From NCBI RefSeq assembly GCF_016680995.1, contig NZ_JAEQMG010000048.1, positions 62,001 to 126,000 on the forward strand: a stretch of DNA of 64,000 bases, written 5' to 3'. The DNA is from Ruminococcus difficilis. GTDB taxonomy: Bacteria; Bacillota_A; Clostridia; Oscillospirales; Acutalibacteraceae. The position numbers were made by a program, and so were the translations under genes. The notes under the pieces were generated by a model that saw only the letters and a list, made by a program, of their open reading frames with translations, did not search any database and had not been told where the DNA came from. Below are positions 1 through 9,434 of the stretch, in pieces (within the stretch, counting starts at the first letter, position 1; the number at the start of each line of letters is the position of its first letter).

Positions 1-535
1 CCGCACCCTGATCTGTTATCTGTTCAAGAGCGTCGGCGTCCCGATGACCAAGGACGCGGTCGTGAACGCGCTGATGGAAAAGGGTCTGGCGAATTATTTT
101 GAGACCAGCTCGAGCTTTGACGATCTGATCAGAAACGGCAATATCGAATTGGTAGACGAAGAAAAGAAGCGCTATTTCAATACCGATAACGGCAATATGA
201 TCGCGGTACAGCTCGAGGACACCCTGGCGCCGACCGTCAAGGAGCGCGCGATCGAATGTGCACTGGCACTGCTCAAGCAGGAGCGCGTCGAGAGCGAGAA
301 CAAGGTCACGATCGAAAAATGCGACAACGGCTACACCGTCACCTTCCGTATCTCCGGCGGCGATATGGAGCTGCTGAGTTTCTCACTCTATGTGCCGGAT
401 AAACAGCAGGCACGCATCCTCAGAAAGAACTTCTATAAGGATCCCGATCTGTATTATTCGGTGATGATCGCGATGCTCACCCGCAATAAACGCGCTGTGA
501 CGGAGATCCTCGACGAGCTCGGGTCGGTGATTTAA
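1..535 (+). CDS. DUF4364 family protein, 5' end outside window
   Basis: The reading frame is open from base 2 and runs to TAA at 533-535, so the window holds the last ~178 residues and the true start lies upstream. The visible N-terminal part (LICYLFKSVGVP, then a helix ending near GLANYF) resembles the winged-helix-like start of the clostridial DUF4364 family, and the C-terminal half has the expected alternating strands and helices. No enzymatic motif is visible. An ATG at 44 exists but the upstream frame clearly continues the family sequence, so it is internal. Function is unknown; a DNA-binding role is only suggested by the winged-helix look. Confidence 0.7.
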   Translation, partial: RTLICYLFKSVGVPMTKDAVVNALMEKGLANYFETSSSFDDLIRNGNIELVDEEKKRYFNTDNGNMIAVQLEDTLAPTVKERAIECALALLKQERVESENKVTIEKCDNGYTVTFRISGGDMELLSFSLYVPDKQQARILRKNFYKDPDLYYSVMIAMLTRNKRAVTEILDELGSVI

Positions 536-686
536 TTAGGAATGAGGAGTTAGGAATTAGGAATTATCCTTGATATGCAAAGCATTACCCTGTATCGTAT
601 AATCCTCTGTCGGTAACCATTTTTCAATCCAAAAGCCGAAAGGCTTTCCCGAAATTCCTCATTCCTCATTTCTAATTCCTAATTTC
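534..686. repeat. Inverted repeat of phased TAGGAAT units
   Basis: The left arm (534-565) is built from repeated ATTAGGAAT/ATGAGGAGT units and the right arm (652-686) is their reverse complement. Between them is a small hairpin, AAAGCC-GAA-GGCTTT, near 632-647. The element fills the gap between the converging DUF4364 and bofA-like genes, so it may act as a folded 3' end for both. It looks like one of several short interspersed repeat types in this genome. Confidence 0.6.
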
Positions 687-937
687 TAAAAAGCCGACAG
701 CAGTACCATCAGCGCGACGCCGGGCACCCCACCTGCCGCCGAGGTCAACAGCGTGAGCTGTGTCACCGGGATGTACACCCCCGTCATACCCGACAGGATA
801 TTGACGACGCCCAAGGTCAACAGCCCTGCCAATATGGAGAGTAAAGCCCTTTTGAAGGGCTTTTTCTTTTTGGCGGCATAATGGATGAAGGAGAAAACAA
901 GAAAGGTCGATACGGATACGATAAACACAAACAGCAT
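686..937 (-). CDS. bofA: BofA-like pro-sigma-K processing inhibitor
   Basis: This 83-residue membrane protein has two hydrophobic segments (about 1-20 and 32-52) separated by a basic loop with AKKKKPFKR, and a C-terminus ending GVPGVALMVLLSAF that is typical of the BofA family. In Bacillus, BofA sits in the outer forespore membrane and, with SpoIVFA, holds the SpoIVFB protease inactive until pro-sigma-K is to be cut. A GGAGCC ribosome binding site precedes the ATG at 935-937. A SpoIVFB-like protease is encoded in this same window at 44767-45339, though in a different operon. The family call rests on the C-terminal motif, size and topology. Confidence 0.75.
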   Translation of the reverse strand: MLFVFIVSVSTFLVFSFIHYAAKKKKPFKRALLSILAGLLTLGVVNILSGMTGVYIPVTQLTLLTSAAGGVPGVALMVLLSAF

Positions 938-1041
938 AATGGCTCCTGCAAAAAAATTATTCTAAGGTAATCCTCCGGTTCTTAACAATCGTGTCCGTGG
1001 CACCTTACTTATGAACAATAATATCATTAAGTTAAGAAAAG

Positions 1042-1119
1042 GTATCTCGCTGATGCTCGATCAATTGATACAATTCCTCAGTCCCCATTCGGGGACAGCT
1101 CCTTTTACCAAAAGGAGCC
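1042..1119. repeat. Interspersed palindromic repeat, copy 1
   Basis: The block reads TATCTCGCTGATGCTCGATCA, then a hairpin GTCCCCATTCGGGGAC, then CAGCTCCTTTTACCAAAAGGAGCC. A closely similar copy in the same orientation lies at 51127-51205, where the central hairpin is changed on both sides so that pairing is kept. It does not overlap a credible gene. Confidence 0.65.
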
Positions 1120-1138
1120 TTCTTAACTCTAGATATAA

Positions 1139-1171
1139 CAAAAAAAGACTACCGGATTTCTCCGATAGTCT
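1139..1171 (-). terminator. secG rho-independent terminator
   Basis: Read on the minus strand, an 11-bp stem (AGACTATCGGA pairing with TCCGGTAGTCT, one G-T pair, GAAA loop) is followed by a run of seven T. It lies 26 bases past the secG stop, as expected for an intrinsic terminator. Confidence 0.85.
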
Positions 1172-1197
1172 ATTCTATGATAGCTTGTGCAAAAATA

Positions 1198-1521
1198 TTA
1201 TGCCTCGGGAGCAGTAGTTTCGGTAACCTGATCGCTGACAGAGGTGGTATCTGTCGCCTCTACGGAATCAGCGGGAGTGGTGTAATACGCGATGATGTTC
1301 AGTGCGATAACGACGACGACAAAGCCAACGGCGAACCACTTGGTCGCGCGGGCAAGGAATGCGTCATAGGAACGAGCCTTATTCTTGGAGAAGAAGGTGT
1401 CCGCACCGCCGGATACAACACCGATACCCTGCTGGTTGCCTTCCTGCAGAATGATAATGATAATCAATACGATAGAAGCGATCAGCAATAATGCTCCTAA
1501 GATAATCTCAACAACTGACAT
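1198..1521 (-). CDS. secG: Preprotein translocase subunit SecG
   Basis: A 107-residue protein with two membrane helices (about 2-25 and 59-79) around the conserved SecG loop (ILQEGNQQGIGVVSGG). A Thr/Ser/Asp-rich tail follows. SecG is the small helper subunit of the SecYEG protein channel. The ATG at 1521 is chosen because AAAGGAAG lies just upstream; an in-frame TTG at 1539 falls inside that ribosome binding site. The gene is monocistronic, with its own promoter (1579-1607) and terminator. The acidic tail is longer than in E. coli or Bacillus SecG. Confidence 0.93.
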   Translation of the reverse strand: MSVVEIILGALLLIASIVLIIIIILQEGNQQGIGVVSGGADTFFSKNKARSYDAFLARATKWFAVGFVVVVIALNIIAYYTTPADSVEATDTTSVSDQVTETTAPEA

Positions 1522-1578
1522 AATGTATCTTCCTTTCAAAACGACTGTTCAAAATCGATATACTCAAATGCAAAGATT

Positions 1579-1607
1579 ATTGTATCATACAAATATGCAG
1601 ATTGCAA
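1579..1607 (-). promoter_or_regulatory. Sigma-A-type promoter of secG
   Basis: On the minus strand a TTGCAA -35 box (1602-1607) and a TACAAT -10 box (1579-1584) are separated by exactly 17 bases, about 60 bases upstream of the secG start. Confidence 0.7.
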
Positions 1608-1609
1608 GT

Positions 1610-1900
1610 GTTTTTTTGTGGAATCAAAAAATTTGTTGTAAAGCAACATTGATCGGAAATGTTTCGGGAGGAGCAAGTCCCTCTCCTACGGTAAACGTTT
1701 CATCTGCTTCGCGTTTAGTTGACATTGATCGGAAATGTCTCGGGAGGAGCATTCCTCGGCGGAGACGCCTTTCTCTAAGCGAGAACGGCAACCCTTTTGT
1801 CCGCTTTGCGGACATTTCCCCTAACAGGGGAATCTCCCACTGTCACTTCGTGACGTCTCCCCAACGGGGAGCACCCCTCCCCTACATTTTTACTTCTTTA
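1610..1900. repeat. Gene-free stretch with interspersed repeats
   Basis: This stretch between secG and the topoisomerase pair contains no credible gene. ACATTGATCGGAAATGT(T/C)TCGGGAGGAG occurs twice (from 1646 and from 1722, 76 bases apart). After it comes a block with GTCCGCTTTGCGGAC and CCCCTAACAGGGG hairpins (1795-1880), which recurs near 25420-25500. The end reads CCCCTCCCCTAC, a closing motif also seen near 21240. Confidence 0.55.
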
Positions 1901-1939
1901 AACCTTTTCCGCAGCACTATACTGTACTGCCATTCACCG

Positions 1940-4180
1940 TCAAATGAGGGAAAGCTGCTGGGCTTCATCCTCCTGTGAGGGCAATGCGCCCGCGGCAGGC
2001 AGGGTACGGGTGCGATAACGCGAGGGCTTTGAGAATCTACCCTCCTCATACGGTTCGATCGCCATGACACGGTGACCCTTCCTCAGCTTCATCACCGCTA
2101 CGCCCTGCGTATTCTTGGTCGTCTTGGGAGCGATCGCGCCGCTGTGGAAGAGCAGCATACGACCGTTGGACGAGGTGAGCAGGAATTCGCGGTCGGTCTT
2201 GGTAAAGTCGATCCCCGCGAGAGGCGCTTTATCGGAATAAGCGTTGATCAGCTTTTTGCGGTTGGTCTTGGTCTCGTAAGCGGAAAGCGGCACCTTGGCG
2301 ACCTTGCCGTTCTCAAAGGCGAACAGCAGATAGCCGCTGTAGTCCTTGGTCTTTAGGACAAACACCGCCTTTTCGCCCTCGTCCATCCCGAGTCGCGCGG
2401 GGATGAACTCACCGAAGGCGCTCGCCTTGGTGTCGGCGATCTCACTGACCTTGGTCTTGTAGACCTGACAGCGGTCGGTAAAGAACAGCAGATCGGTGTT
2501 ATTGGTGGTCTCGGTAGTATAGACGATCTCGTCGTTTTCCTTGAGCTTTTGCTCGCCGCTCATGCGCAGAGACTGCGGTGTGATCTTCTTGAAATAGCCC
2601 TCTTTGGTGAAGAACAGATGCACGGGATAATCGGGGATCTCCTCCTCCAGATTGACCTCGGCAGGCAGATCGTCCACATGGAGCAGCGGACAAAGGCGCT
2701 CTTTGCCGTATTTATCCGCGACGGCTTTGAGCTCCTTGACGATGATGGTCTTGACACGCGCCTTGGAGTTGAGGATCGCCTCGAGCTCCTCGATATCCTT
2801 GATGAGCTGTTCGATCTCAGCGGTACGCTTCAAAATGTATTCGCGGTTGAGATGTCTGAGCTTGATCTCGGCGACGTACTCCGCCTGGATCTTGTCGATA
2901 CCGAAGCCGATCATCAGGTTGGGGACGACCTCGGCTTCTTCCTCGGTCTCGCGCACGATCTTGATCGCCTTGTCGATATCCAGCAGGATGAGCTTCAAGC
3001 CCTCGAGCAGATGGAGCTTGTCCTTCTTTTTGTTGAGGTCGAAGAAGGTACGGCGGCGGATACATTCGACGCGGAACGCGATCCACTCGTTCAGTATCTC
3101 CCCCACTCCCAGCGTCATCGGCACGCCGCCGATCAGCACGTTGAAGTTGCAGGAGAAGCTGTCCTCGAGAGTGGTCAGCTTATAGAGCTTGAGCATCAGC
3201 TTATCGGGGTCGGTACCGCGCTTTAAGTCGATGGTGATCTTCATGCCGTCGAGACCGGTCTCATCACGAATATCGGAGATCTCCTTGATCTTGCCATTCT
3301 TGACCAGATCGATGACCTTTTCGATGATGACCTCGGTGGTCGTCGTGGGCGGGATATGGGTGATGTCGATGCAGTTCTGCTTTTTGTCGTATTCGTAGAT
3401 CGAACGCACCTTGATAGAACCGCGTCCGGTACGATAGACCTCACGGATCGTCTCTTCGTTATAGATGATCTGCGCGCCGCCCGAAAAATCGGGCGCGGGC
3501 AGCGTCGAGATGATGTCGTGATCCTTATCACGGATCAGCGCGGCGGTTGTCTCGCAGATCTCACGCAGGTTGAAGGAACAGATATTGGACGCCATGCCGA
3601 CCGCGATACCGGTGTTGGCGTTGACCAGCACGGACGGGAATGACGCGGGCAGGAGGGTCGGCTCCTTCATGGTATTGTCATAGTTGTCGACGAAATCGAC
3701 GGTATCCTTGTCGATATCCTTGAACAGCTCGTTACAGATGGGATCGAGCTTAGCCTCGGTATAGCGGGAGGCCGCCCACGCCATATCGCGCGAGTAGAAC
3801 TTACCGAAGTTACCCTTGCTGTCGACATACGGATGCAGCAGCGCCTCATAGCCGCGGCTGAGTCGCACCATCGTGTCATAGATCGCGGAGTCACCGTGAG
3901 GGTTGAGCTTCATGGTGGCGCCGACGATGTTCGCGGACTTGGTGCGCGCGCCGGTGAGCAAGCCCATCTTATACATGGTATAGAGCAGCTTGCGGTGCGA
4001 GGGTTTGAAGCCGTCGATCTCGGGGATCGCGCGCGACATGATGACGCTCATGGCGTAGGGCATGAAGTTTTCTTCGATCGTCGAAGCGATGCGCTGTTCG
4101 ACGATATCACCCGCGCCCGCGATCACGCCGTTAGCGATCGGTTTGATATTCGGTTGTTTTGTTTGTTTTTTCTTTGCCAT
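1940..4180 (-). CDS. parC: Topoisomerase IV-like subunit A (GyrA/ParC family)
   Basis: A 746-residue cutting and rejoining subunit of a type II DNA topoisomerase. The N-terminal breakage-reunion domain has PEIDGFKPSHRKLLY near 53-67 and the catalytic tyrosine in AASRYTEAKL (Tyr140). A coiled-coil tower follows (about 360-480), then a reduced C-terminal beta-propeller region. Length fits ParC rather than full GyrA. Several motifs depart from the usual form, for example PEIDGFKPSH where GyrA/ParC have PDVRDGLKPVH, so this is probably the divergent second topoisomerase seen in many Clostridia and not the main gyrase. It lies 82 bp downstream of the B subunit on the same strand. Start ATG has AAGG seven bases upstream. 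Confidence 0.88.
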   Translation of the reverse strand: MAKKKQTKQPNIKPIANGVIAGAGDIVEQRIASTIEENFMPYAMSVIMSRAIPEIDGFKPSHRKLLYTMYKMGLLTGARTKSANIVGATMKLNPHGDSAIYDTMVRLSRGYEALLHPYVDSKGNFGKFYSRDMAWAASRYTEAKLDPICNELFKDIDKDTVDFVDNYDNTMKEPTLLPASFPSVLVNANTGIAVGMASNICSFNLREICETTAALIRDKDHDIISTLPAPDFSGGAQIIYNEETIREVYRTGRGSIKVRSIYEYDKKQNCIDITHIPPTTTTEVIIEKVIDLVKNGKIKEISDIRDETGLDGMKITIDLKRGTDPDKLMLKLYKLTTLEDSFSCNFNVLIGGVPMTLGVGEILNEWIAFRVECIRRRTFFDLNKKKDKLHLLEGLKLILLDIDKAIKIVRETEEEAEVVPNLMIGFGIDKIQAEYVAEIKLRHLNREYILKRTAEIEQLIKDIEELEAILNSKARVKTIIVKELKAVADKYGKERLCPLLHVDDLPAEVNLEEEIPDYPVHLFFTKEGYFKKITPQSLRMSGEQKLKENDEIVYTTETTNNTDLLFFTDRCQVYKTKVSEIADTKASAFGEFIPARLGMDEGEKAVFVLKTKDYSGYLLFAFENGKVAKVPLSAYETKTNRKKLINAYSDKAPLAGIDFTKTDREFLLTSSNGRMLLFHSGAIAPKTTKNTQGVAVMKLRKGHRVMAIEPYEEGRFSKPSRYRTRTLPAAGALPSQEDEAQQLSLI

Positions 4181-4225
4181 AACTTTACCTTAAATAATAT
4201 AAATTGGGTGAGGGCAAAGCCCTCC

Positions 4226-4262
4226 CACCACCATTCACCATTCACCGTTCACCATTCACCGA
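4226..4262. repeat. Phased CCATTCA repeats between the parE-like and parC-like genes
   Basis: ACCATTCACC-type units are repeated several times, with one GTTCACC variant. The array fills most of the spacer between the two topoisomerase genes and resembles in style, not in sequence, the TAGGAAT repeats at 534-686 and the GAGAACG repeats at 26999-27028. Confidence 0.5.
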
Positions 4263-6263
4263 TTAAGACACATCCAAATTATCGGTGTAATTCGCGCCGA
4301 ACTCGACGATGAAGTCTTTTCTGCCCTGCAGATTATCGCCCAAAAGCACATCAAAGATCTGCGCGGTGCGCTCGACATCGTCGGGCATCACCTTGATCAG
4401 GCGGCGGGTATCGGGATTCATGGTGGTCAGGCTCATCATGTCGGGTTCGTTCTCACCCAGACCCTTGGAGCGCTGGATCGTGAACTTCGCGCTGCCGATC
4501 TCGCTGATATACTTCTCTTTTTCCGCCTCGGTATAGGCGAAATAGACCTTATCCTTCGTCGTGATCTCATACAGCGGCGATTCCGCAATATAGACCTTAC
4601 CCTCCTTGATGAGGTCGGGCGTCAGGCGGTAGATCATCGTGAGCAGCATGGTGCGGATATGGAAGCCGTCCACGTCGGCATCCGTACAGATGATGACCTT
4701 GTTCCAGCGCAGATTATCGATGTTGAAGGCGTTGATGTCCTTTTTCTTCGACTTGGTCTTGCCCATATCGACCTGCACGCCGCAGCCGAGAATCTTGATC
4801 AGATCGGTGATGATCTCGCTCTTGAAGATGCGGTCGTAATCCACCTTCAAGCAGTTGAGTATTTTACCGCGAATCGGCATGATCGCCTGAAAATCAGGGT
4901 TACGCGCCTGTACGCAGGCGCCCTTCGCGGAATCACCCTCGACGATGAACAGCTCGCGCTCATCGACGTTTTTGGAGCGGCAATCGGTGAACTTCGCGAT
5001 CTTGGCGGTGATGTCGATCTTGGCGGTCAGATTCTTTTTGATATTGATACGGGTCTTTTCGGCGCTCTCGCGGGAACGCTTGTTGACCAACACCTGATTG
5101 GCGATCTTATCCGCCTCAAGGGGATTCTCGATGAAATAGACCTCGAGCTGTTTCCTCAGAAAGTCGGTCATCGCGTCCTGGATACCCTTGTTGGTGATCG
5201 CGAGCTTGGTCTGGTTCGCGTAAGAGGTAACGGACGAGAAGGAGGAAATGACGATCACCAGACAATCCGCTACGTCATCGTATTTGATCTTGCTCTCGTT
5301 TTTATTGTACATGCTCTTGCTTTTCAGATAGCTGTCGATCTGATAGACAAAAGCGTTGCGCACCGCTTTATCGGGCGAGCCGCCGTGCTCGAGCCACGAG
5401 GAATTGTGATAATACTCGGTGACGGAGGCTTTATTGGAAAACGCCAGCGCGACGTTGATCTTGCACTTGTACTCGTCCTTGTCGTCGCGGTCGCGGCACA
5501 TGCGCTCACCGCTCCAGCTCTGGACGGTAGTGAAGCCATCCTCCCCGATCAGCTCGCTGACATGGTCGGCGATACCGTTCTCATAGAAGAATTCTTCAAC
5601 GTCAAAGGAACGTCCCGCCTGCTGACGGAAAATGAACTTGACGCCGGGGTTGACGATCGCCTGACGGCGGAGCATCTCGGTGAAAAACGCCTTATCCATC
5701 TTGATGTCGGTGAAGACTTCGAGATCGGGCTTCCAGCGGATCTTGGAGCCGGTATCTCTGCCGCTGTAATCTGTTGATTGCAGACCGCCGACGTTCTCGC
5801 CCTTTTCAAAATGCAGGGAGTATTTTTTGTGATCGCGCTTGATATCGGCGTCCATGTACTCGGACGCGAACTGGGTCGCGCAGAGTCCCAGACCGTTGAG
5901 GCCGAGAGAAAACTCGTAGTTGCCGCCGCTGTCATTGTCGTATTTGCCGCCCGCGTAAAGCGTGCAGAACAACAGCTCCCAGTTGTATTTCTCTTCGTTT
6001 TGGTTGTATTCGACGGGGATGCCGCGTCCGTGGTCTTCGATCTCGATCGAGCCGTCGTTGTAGGCGGTAAGGACGATCTCTTTGCCGTAGCCTTCACGCG
6101 CCTCGTCGATGGAGTTACTGAGGATCTCAAACACACTGTGCTGACAACCCTCGATACCGTCGGAGCCGAAGATGACCGCCGGGCGCTTACGCACCTGATC
6201 GGGACCCTTGAGCACCTTGATATCGTCGTTACTGTAGACAGGTTTTTTCTTTGCTTTTGCCAT
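4263..6263 (-). CDS. parE: Topoisomerase IV-like subunit B (GyrB/ParE family)
   Basis: A 666-residue ATPase subunit. The GHKL ATP-binding motifs are visible: EILSNSIDEA (46-55), EDHGRGIP (76-83) and a GLNGLG lid motif (121-126). The TOPRIM domain begins with VEGDSAKG (441-448) and has the metal site DADVDG (528-533). Usual forms are GLHGVG and EGDSAGG, so the protein is divergent like its partner. It supplies ATP-driven strand passage to the A subunit encoded next. ATG start with AAGGTG upstream. The pair is probably one transcript. Confidence 0.88.
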   Translation of the reverse strand: MAKAKKKPVYSNDDIKVLKGPDQVRKRPAVIFGSDGIEGCQHSVFEILSNSIDEAREGYGKEIVLTAYNDGSIEIEDHGRGIPVEYNQNEEKYNWELLFCTLYAGGKYDNDSGGNYEFSLGLNGLGLCATQFASEYMDADIKRDHKKYSLHFEKGENVGGLQSTDYSGRDTGSKIRWKPDLEVFTDIKMDKAFFTEMLRRQAIVNPGVKFIFRQQAGRSFDVEEFFYENGIADHVSELIGEDGFTTVQSWSGERMCRDRDDKDEYKCKINVALAFSNKASVTEYYHNSSWLEHGGSPDKAVRNAFVYQIDSYLKSKSMYNKNESKIKYDDVADCLVIVISSFSSVTSYANQTKLAITNKGIQDAMTDFLRKQLEVYFIENPLEADKIANQVLVNKRSRESAEKTRINIKKNLTAKIDITAKIAKFTDCRSKNVDERELFIVEGDSAKGACVQARNPDFQAIMPIRGKILNCLKVDYDRIFKSEIITDLIKILGCGVQVDMGKTKSKKKDINAFNIDNLRWNKVIICTDADVDGFHIRTMLLTMIYRLTPDLIKEGKVYIAESPLYEITTKDKVYFAYTEAEKEKYISEIGSAKFTIQRSKGLGENEPDMMSLTTMNPDTRRLIKVMPDDVERTAQIFDVLLGDNLQGRKDFIVEFGANYTDNLDVS

Positions 6264-6285
6264 AGTTTCACCTTGGTTTCTGTAT

Positions 6286-6432
6286 GATAGCCTTCCTTTC
6301 CTAAGGGAGGGTGCCCGGCAGGGCGGAGGGTTGCCAATCCCATATCCGAATTGCGCTATAATATAACTGTGCGAGAAAACAAATCAACCCTCAGTCTGCT
6401 TCGCAGACAGCTCCCTTAGGAAAGGGAGCCTC
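6286..6432. repeat. Inverted pair of GGGAGCC-type repeats
   Basis: A left block ending CCTAAGGGAGGGTGCCCGGCAGGGCGGAGGGTTG faces a right block CAACCCTCAGTCTGCTTCGCAGACAGCTCCCTTAGG. The two are reverse complements over their outer parts. They sit between the parE-like gene and uvrB. Copies of the same family occur near 8490, 25283, 25360 and 25765. Confidence 0.6.
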
Positions 6433-6434
6433 AT

Positions 6435-8396
6435 TTATTTGATCCCTTTGAGCTTTTTGATCTGGTCACGCAGATATGCCGCGTGCTCGAACTCGAGCAG
6501 CTTTGACGCTGCCTGCATCTCTTTGGTGAGCTGCTTGATCATCTCGATCCGCTGCTCACGCGAGAGTCTGCCGACCAGCTCCATCTCTTCGTCGGTATGG
6601 GTGGAGATCTCGATGATGTCGCCCACCTTCTTGATGATGGTCTGCGGCGTGATGCCGTGCTCCTCGTTATATGCCTGCTGGATACCGCGGCGGCGGTTGG
6701 TCTCAACGATGGTTCGCTTCATCGAGTCGGTCACGCTGTCGGCGTACATGATGACCATGCCGTCGGCATTTCGCGCGGCGCGTCCGACCGTCTGGATCAA
6801 TGAGCGTTCCGAGCGCAGGAAGCCCTCCTTATCCGCGTCGAGGATCGCTACCAGGCTGACCTCGGGAATGTCCAGACCCTCTCGGAGCAGGTTGATGCCC
6901 ACCAGTACGTCGAACTTGCCCAGCCGCAGGTCGCGCACGATCTCCATGCGCTTGACGGTGTCGATGTCGTGGTGCATATAGCGCACCTTGATATCCATAC
7001 TCTCGAGGTATTCGGTGAGATCCTCCGCCATCTTTTTGGTCAGGGTCGTCACCAGAACACGCTGGCTCTTTTCGGTGCGGATGTTAATCTCGGAGATCAG
7101 GTCGTCGAGCTGACCCTCGGTCGGTCTGACGGAGATCTCGGGATCGAGCAAGCCCGTGGGACGGATGATCTGTTCCGCTATCACGGCGCTTTTCTCCAGT
7201 TCCAGATCGCCGGGCGTCGCGCTAACGAACACCGCCTGATTCAGCCGCTCATAGAACTCGTCGAAGTTCAGCGGACGATTATCATAGGCGGACGGCAGTC
7301 GGAAGCCGTAGTCAATCAGGCTCTTTTTGCGGGCGTGATCGCCGCCGTACATGCCGCGCACCTGCGGCAGTGTGACATGGCTTTCGTCCACAAACAGCAA
7401 AAAGTCCTTCGGGAAGTAATCAAGCAGGGTGAACGGCGCGGAACCCGGTTCTCTGCCCGATAAGACGCGCGAGTAGTTCTCTACGCCGGGGCACATGCCG
7501 ATCTCCTGCAGCATTTCAATATCGTAATGGGTACGCTGTTCGATGCGCTGGGCTTCGAGCAGCTTGCCGTTTTCACGAAAATATTTCAGCCGCTCCTGCA
7601 ATTCGCGCTCCAACTCAGCGATCGCGCGCGCCATCTTCTCACCGTCGACGATATAGTGCGACGCGGGATAGATAGCGGCATGGCGCAGAGTCGCGATCAG
7701 CTCGCCTGTCAGCGGATTGATCTCCGTGATACGGTCGATCTCATCGCCGAAGAACTCCACGCGGATCACACGGTCGGAGGATGACGCCGGGAAGATCTCG
7801 ACGATATCGCCCCTGACGCGGAACTTGTCGCGCACAAAATTGATGTCGTTGCGTTCGTATTGCAGTTCGATCAGCTTGCGGATCAGATCGTCGCGGCTTT
7901 TCTCCATTCCGGGGCGCAGTGAGATGACCATGTTGCGGTAGTCGATCGGGTCGCCCAGTGAATAGATGCAGGATACCGAGGCGACGATGATGACGTCGCG
8001 GCGCTCGGACAGTGCCAGTGTGGCGCTGTGGCGCAGCTTGTCGATCTCATCGTTGATCGAGGAATCCTTTTCGATATAGGTGTCGCTCTGAGGAATATAC
8101 GCCTCAGGCTGGTAGTAATCATAATAGGATACAAAATACTCGACCGCGTTCTCGGGGAAGAACTCCTTGAATTCGGAGCACAGCTGCGCGGCAAGCGTTT
8201 TGTTATGGGCGAGCACCAAGGTCGGCTTGTTCACCTGCGCGATGATGTTCGCGATGGTGAAGGTCTTTCCGGAGCCGGTAACGCCCAAAAGCGTCTGTTC
8301 CTTATGACCCGCCTTGATACTGTCCACCAGGGTTTGGATGGCGGCAGGCTGGTCGCCCGTGGGCTGATATTCAGATACGAGTTTGAAGCGGTCCAT
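6435..8396 (-). CDS. uvrB: UvrABC excinuclease subunit B
   Basis: A 653-residue UvrB of normal length. It has Walker A GVTGSGKT (38-45), the damage-probing beta-hairpin region with [12 protein letters not shown] (about 91-102), the helicase motif [11 protein letters not shown], and a C-terminal UVR domain (about 612-650) that contacts UvrC. UvrB verifies DNA lesions handed over by UvrA and positions UvrC for incision in nucleotide excision repair. A GGAGG site precedes the ATG. No uvrA or uvrC is present in the window. All key motifs look intact. Confidence 0.97.
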   Translation of the reverse strand: MDRFKLVSEYQPTGDQPAAIQTLVDSIKAGHKEQTLLGVTGSGKTFTIANIIAQVNKPTLVLAHNKTLAAQLCSEFKEFFPENAVEYFVSYYDYYQPEAYIPQSDTYIEKDSSINDEIDKLRHSATLALSERRDVIIVASVSCIYSLGDPIDYRNMVISLRPGMEKSRDDLIRKLIELQYERNDINFVRDKFRVRGDIVEIFPASSSDRVIRVEFFGDEIDRITEINPLTGELIATLRHAAIYPASHYIVDGEKMARAIAELERELQERLKYFRENGKLLEAQRIEQRTHYDIEMLQEIGMCPGVENYSRVLSGREPGSAPFTLLDYFPKDFLLFVDESHVTLPQVRGMYGGDHARKKSLIDYGFRLPSAYDNRPLNFDEFYERLNQAVFVSATPGDLELEKSAVIAEQIIRPTGLLDPEISVRPTEGQLDDLISEINIRTEKSQRVLVTTLTKKMAEDLTEYLESMDIKVRYMHHDIDTVKRMEIVRDLRLGKFDVLVGINLLREGLDIPEVSLVAILDADKEGFLRSERSLIQTVGRAARNADGMVIMYADSVTDSMKRTIVETNRRRGIQQAYNEEHGITPQTIIKKVGDIIEISTHTDEEMELVGRLSREQRIEMIKQLTKEMQAASKLLEFEHAAYLRDQIKKLKGIK

Positions 8397-8489
8397 TTGC
8401 CGTCCTCCTGTATAATCTCCCCGTTGTTAGCAGCGGGGTAGTACACTCTTTTTAATTGTTTCTCCCGTGACACAAGTGTCTCGGTCGGT

Positions 8490-8551
8490 CAATCTAATAC
8501 AATTCCTCAGTCAGCTAAAGCTGACAGCTCCCTTTCCCAAAGGGAGCCTTT
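8490..8551. repeat. Palindromic repeat of the CAGCTCCCTTT family
   Basis: CAGTCAGCTAAAGCTGACAG forms one hairpin and GCTCCCTTTCCCAAAGGGAGC a second, followed by CCTTTTTTAT. Read on the plus strand it resembles a terminator, but both flanking genes (uvrB and radC) are on the minus strand, so it is better seen as an interspersed repeat. Confidence 0.55.
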
Positions 8552-8552
8552 T

Positions 8553-9230
8553 TTATATAATGCCCGATTCCGCCATCGATACGCAATCGTGGTCGGCAAC
8601 GATGAAGTGATCGAGCAGGGTGATGTTGACGAGCTTCAGAGCATCTTTGAGAGAAATTGTCGTCAGCACATCCTCTTTTGACGGCAGCGCCAGACCGCTG
8701 GGATGGTTGTGCGCCAATACCGCGGCAGTCGCGCCGTAGTTGATCGCTAAGGTAACGATCTGTCGGATCGAAACGCCGGCGGAGCTGAAATCGCCGTGGG
8801 CGATCATGCCGCTGTAGACCTCTTTCCCCTTTGTGTCCATCAAGAGCAAAAACACGTGCTCGGTTTCTTCATAGCCGATGAACTTGTTCAGGATCAAGCC
8901 GGGGATATTGCCGAAGTTCAGCGTCTTGTCGGAGTTCTCGTACTTGTCGACCATATACAGCCGCGTCACACCGGGAAAGAGCTTGAGATACATCGCCTGA
9001 TGCTCGGTGAGTCCGGCGTCCTTCAAGCTGTCCAGCGATGCGTCCAGTACCGCCGAAAGTGAACCGTAACGTGCGATCAGGTTCTTTGCGATATCATTGG
9101 TGTTGCGCTGAGGGATCGCGTAATAAAGCAAGATCTCCAGCACCTCATGCGGCTCGAAAGCGTCGATCCCGTTCGCTATCAATTTCTTTTTCATTCGGGC
9201 GCGATGACCGCTGTGATCGGCTTTTTGCAT
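8553..9230 (-). CDS. radC: RadC-family JAMM protein
   Basis: A 225-residue protein with an N-terminal helix-hairpin-helix region and a C-terminal JAB1/MPN domain. The metal-binding motif is AHNHPSG (173-179) with the distant Asp187 in SKEDV. The RadC name comes from an old repair phenotype; the biochemical role of chromosomal RadC is unsettled. The start at 9230 is chosen because AGAGGAGC lies seven to eight bases upstream; an in-frame TTG at 9272 has no such site. It is separated from the SipW cluster by a terminator, so it is probably its own transcript. Confidence 0.9.
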   Translation of the reverse strand: MQKADHSGHRARMKKKLIANGIDAFEPHEVLEILLYYAIPQRNTNDIAKNLIARYGSLSAVLDASLDSLKDAGLTEHQAMYLKLFPGVTRLYMVDKYENSDKTLNFGNIPGLILNKFIGYEETEHVFLLLMDTKGKEVYSGMIAHGDFSSAGVSIRQIVTLAINYGATAAVLAHNHPSGLALPSKEDVLTTISLKDALKLVNITLLDHFIVADHDCVSMAESGII

Positions 9231-9390
9231 AATATTTGCTCCTCTTGGATAGTTACATCTGTCAGGCAACAATACAAAACCCTATATGTAGCCATTATAT
9301 AGCGATTTTACCACAAATTGTGGTAGATTGCAAGAATTGTAAAAGGATTTTAACCGCTCCGGATGAATAGTCGGCAATATTATTCTGATA

Positions 9391-9420
9391 AAGAAAATTG
9401 CTGCTCCATACGGAGCAGCA
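9391..9420 (-). terminator. Terminator at the end of the SipW cluster
   Basis: TGCTGCTCC-GTAT-GGAGCAGCA forms a perfect 9-bp stem on the minus strand (9399-9420), followed by ATTTTCTTT. It lies just after the stop of the last SipW gene and marks the end of the 19 kb cluster. Confidence 0.8.
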
Positions 9421-9434
9421 TATCAACTGATGCT

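Noticed and set aside
4659..5777. Open frame of 372 codons on the plus strand opposite the parE-like gene
   Set aside because: It is antisense to the clear topoisomerase gene and shows no protein family features.
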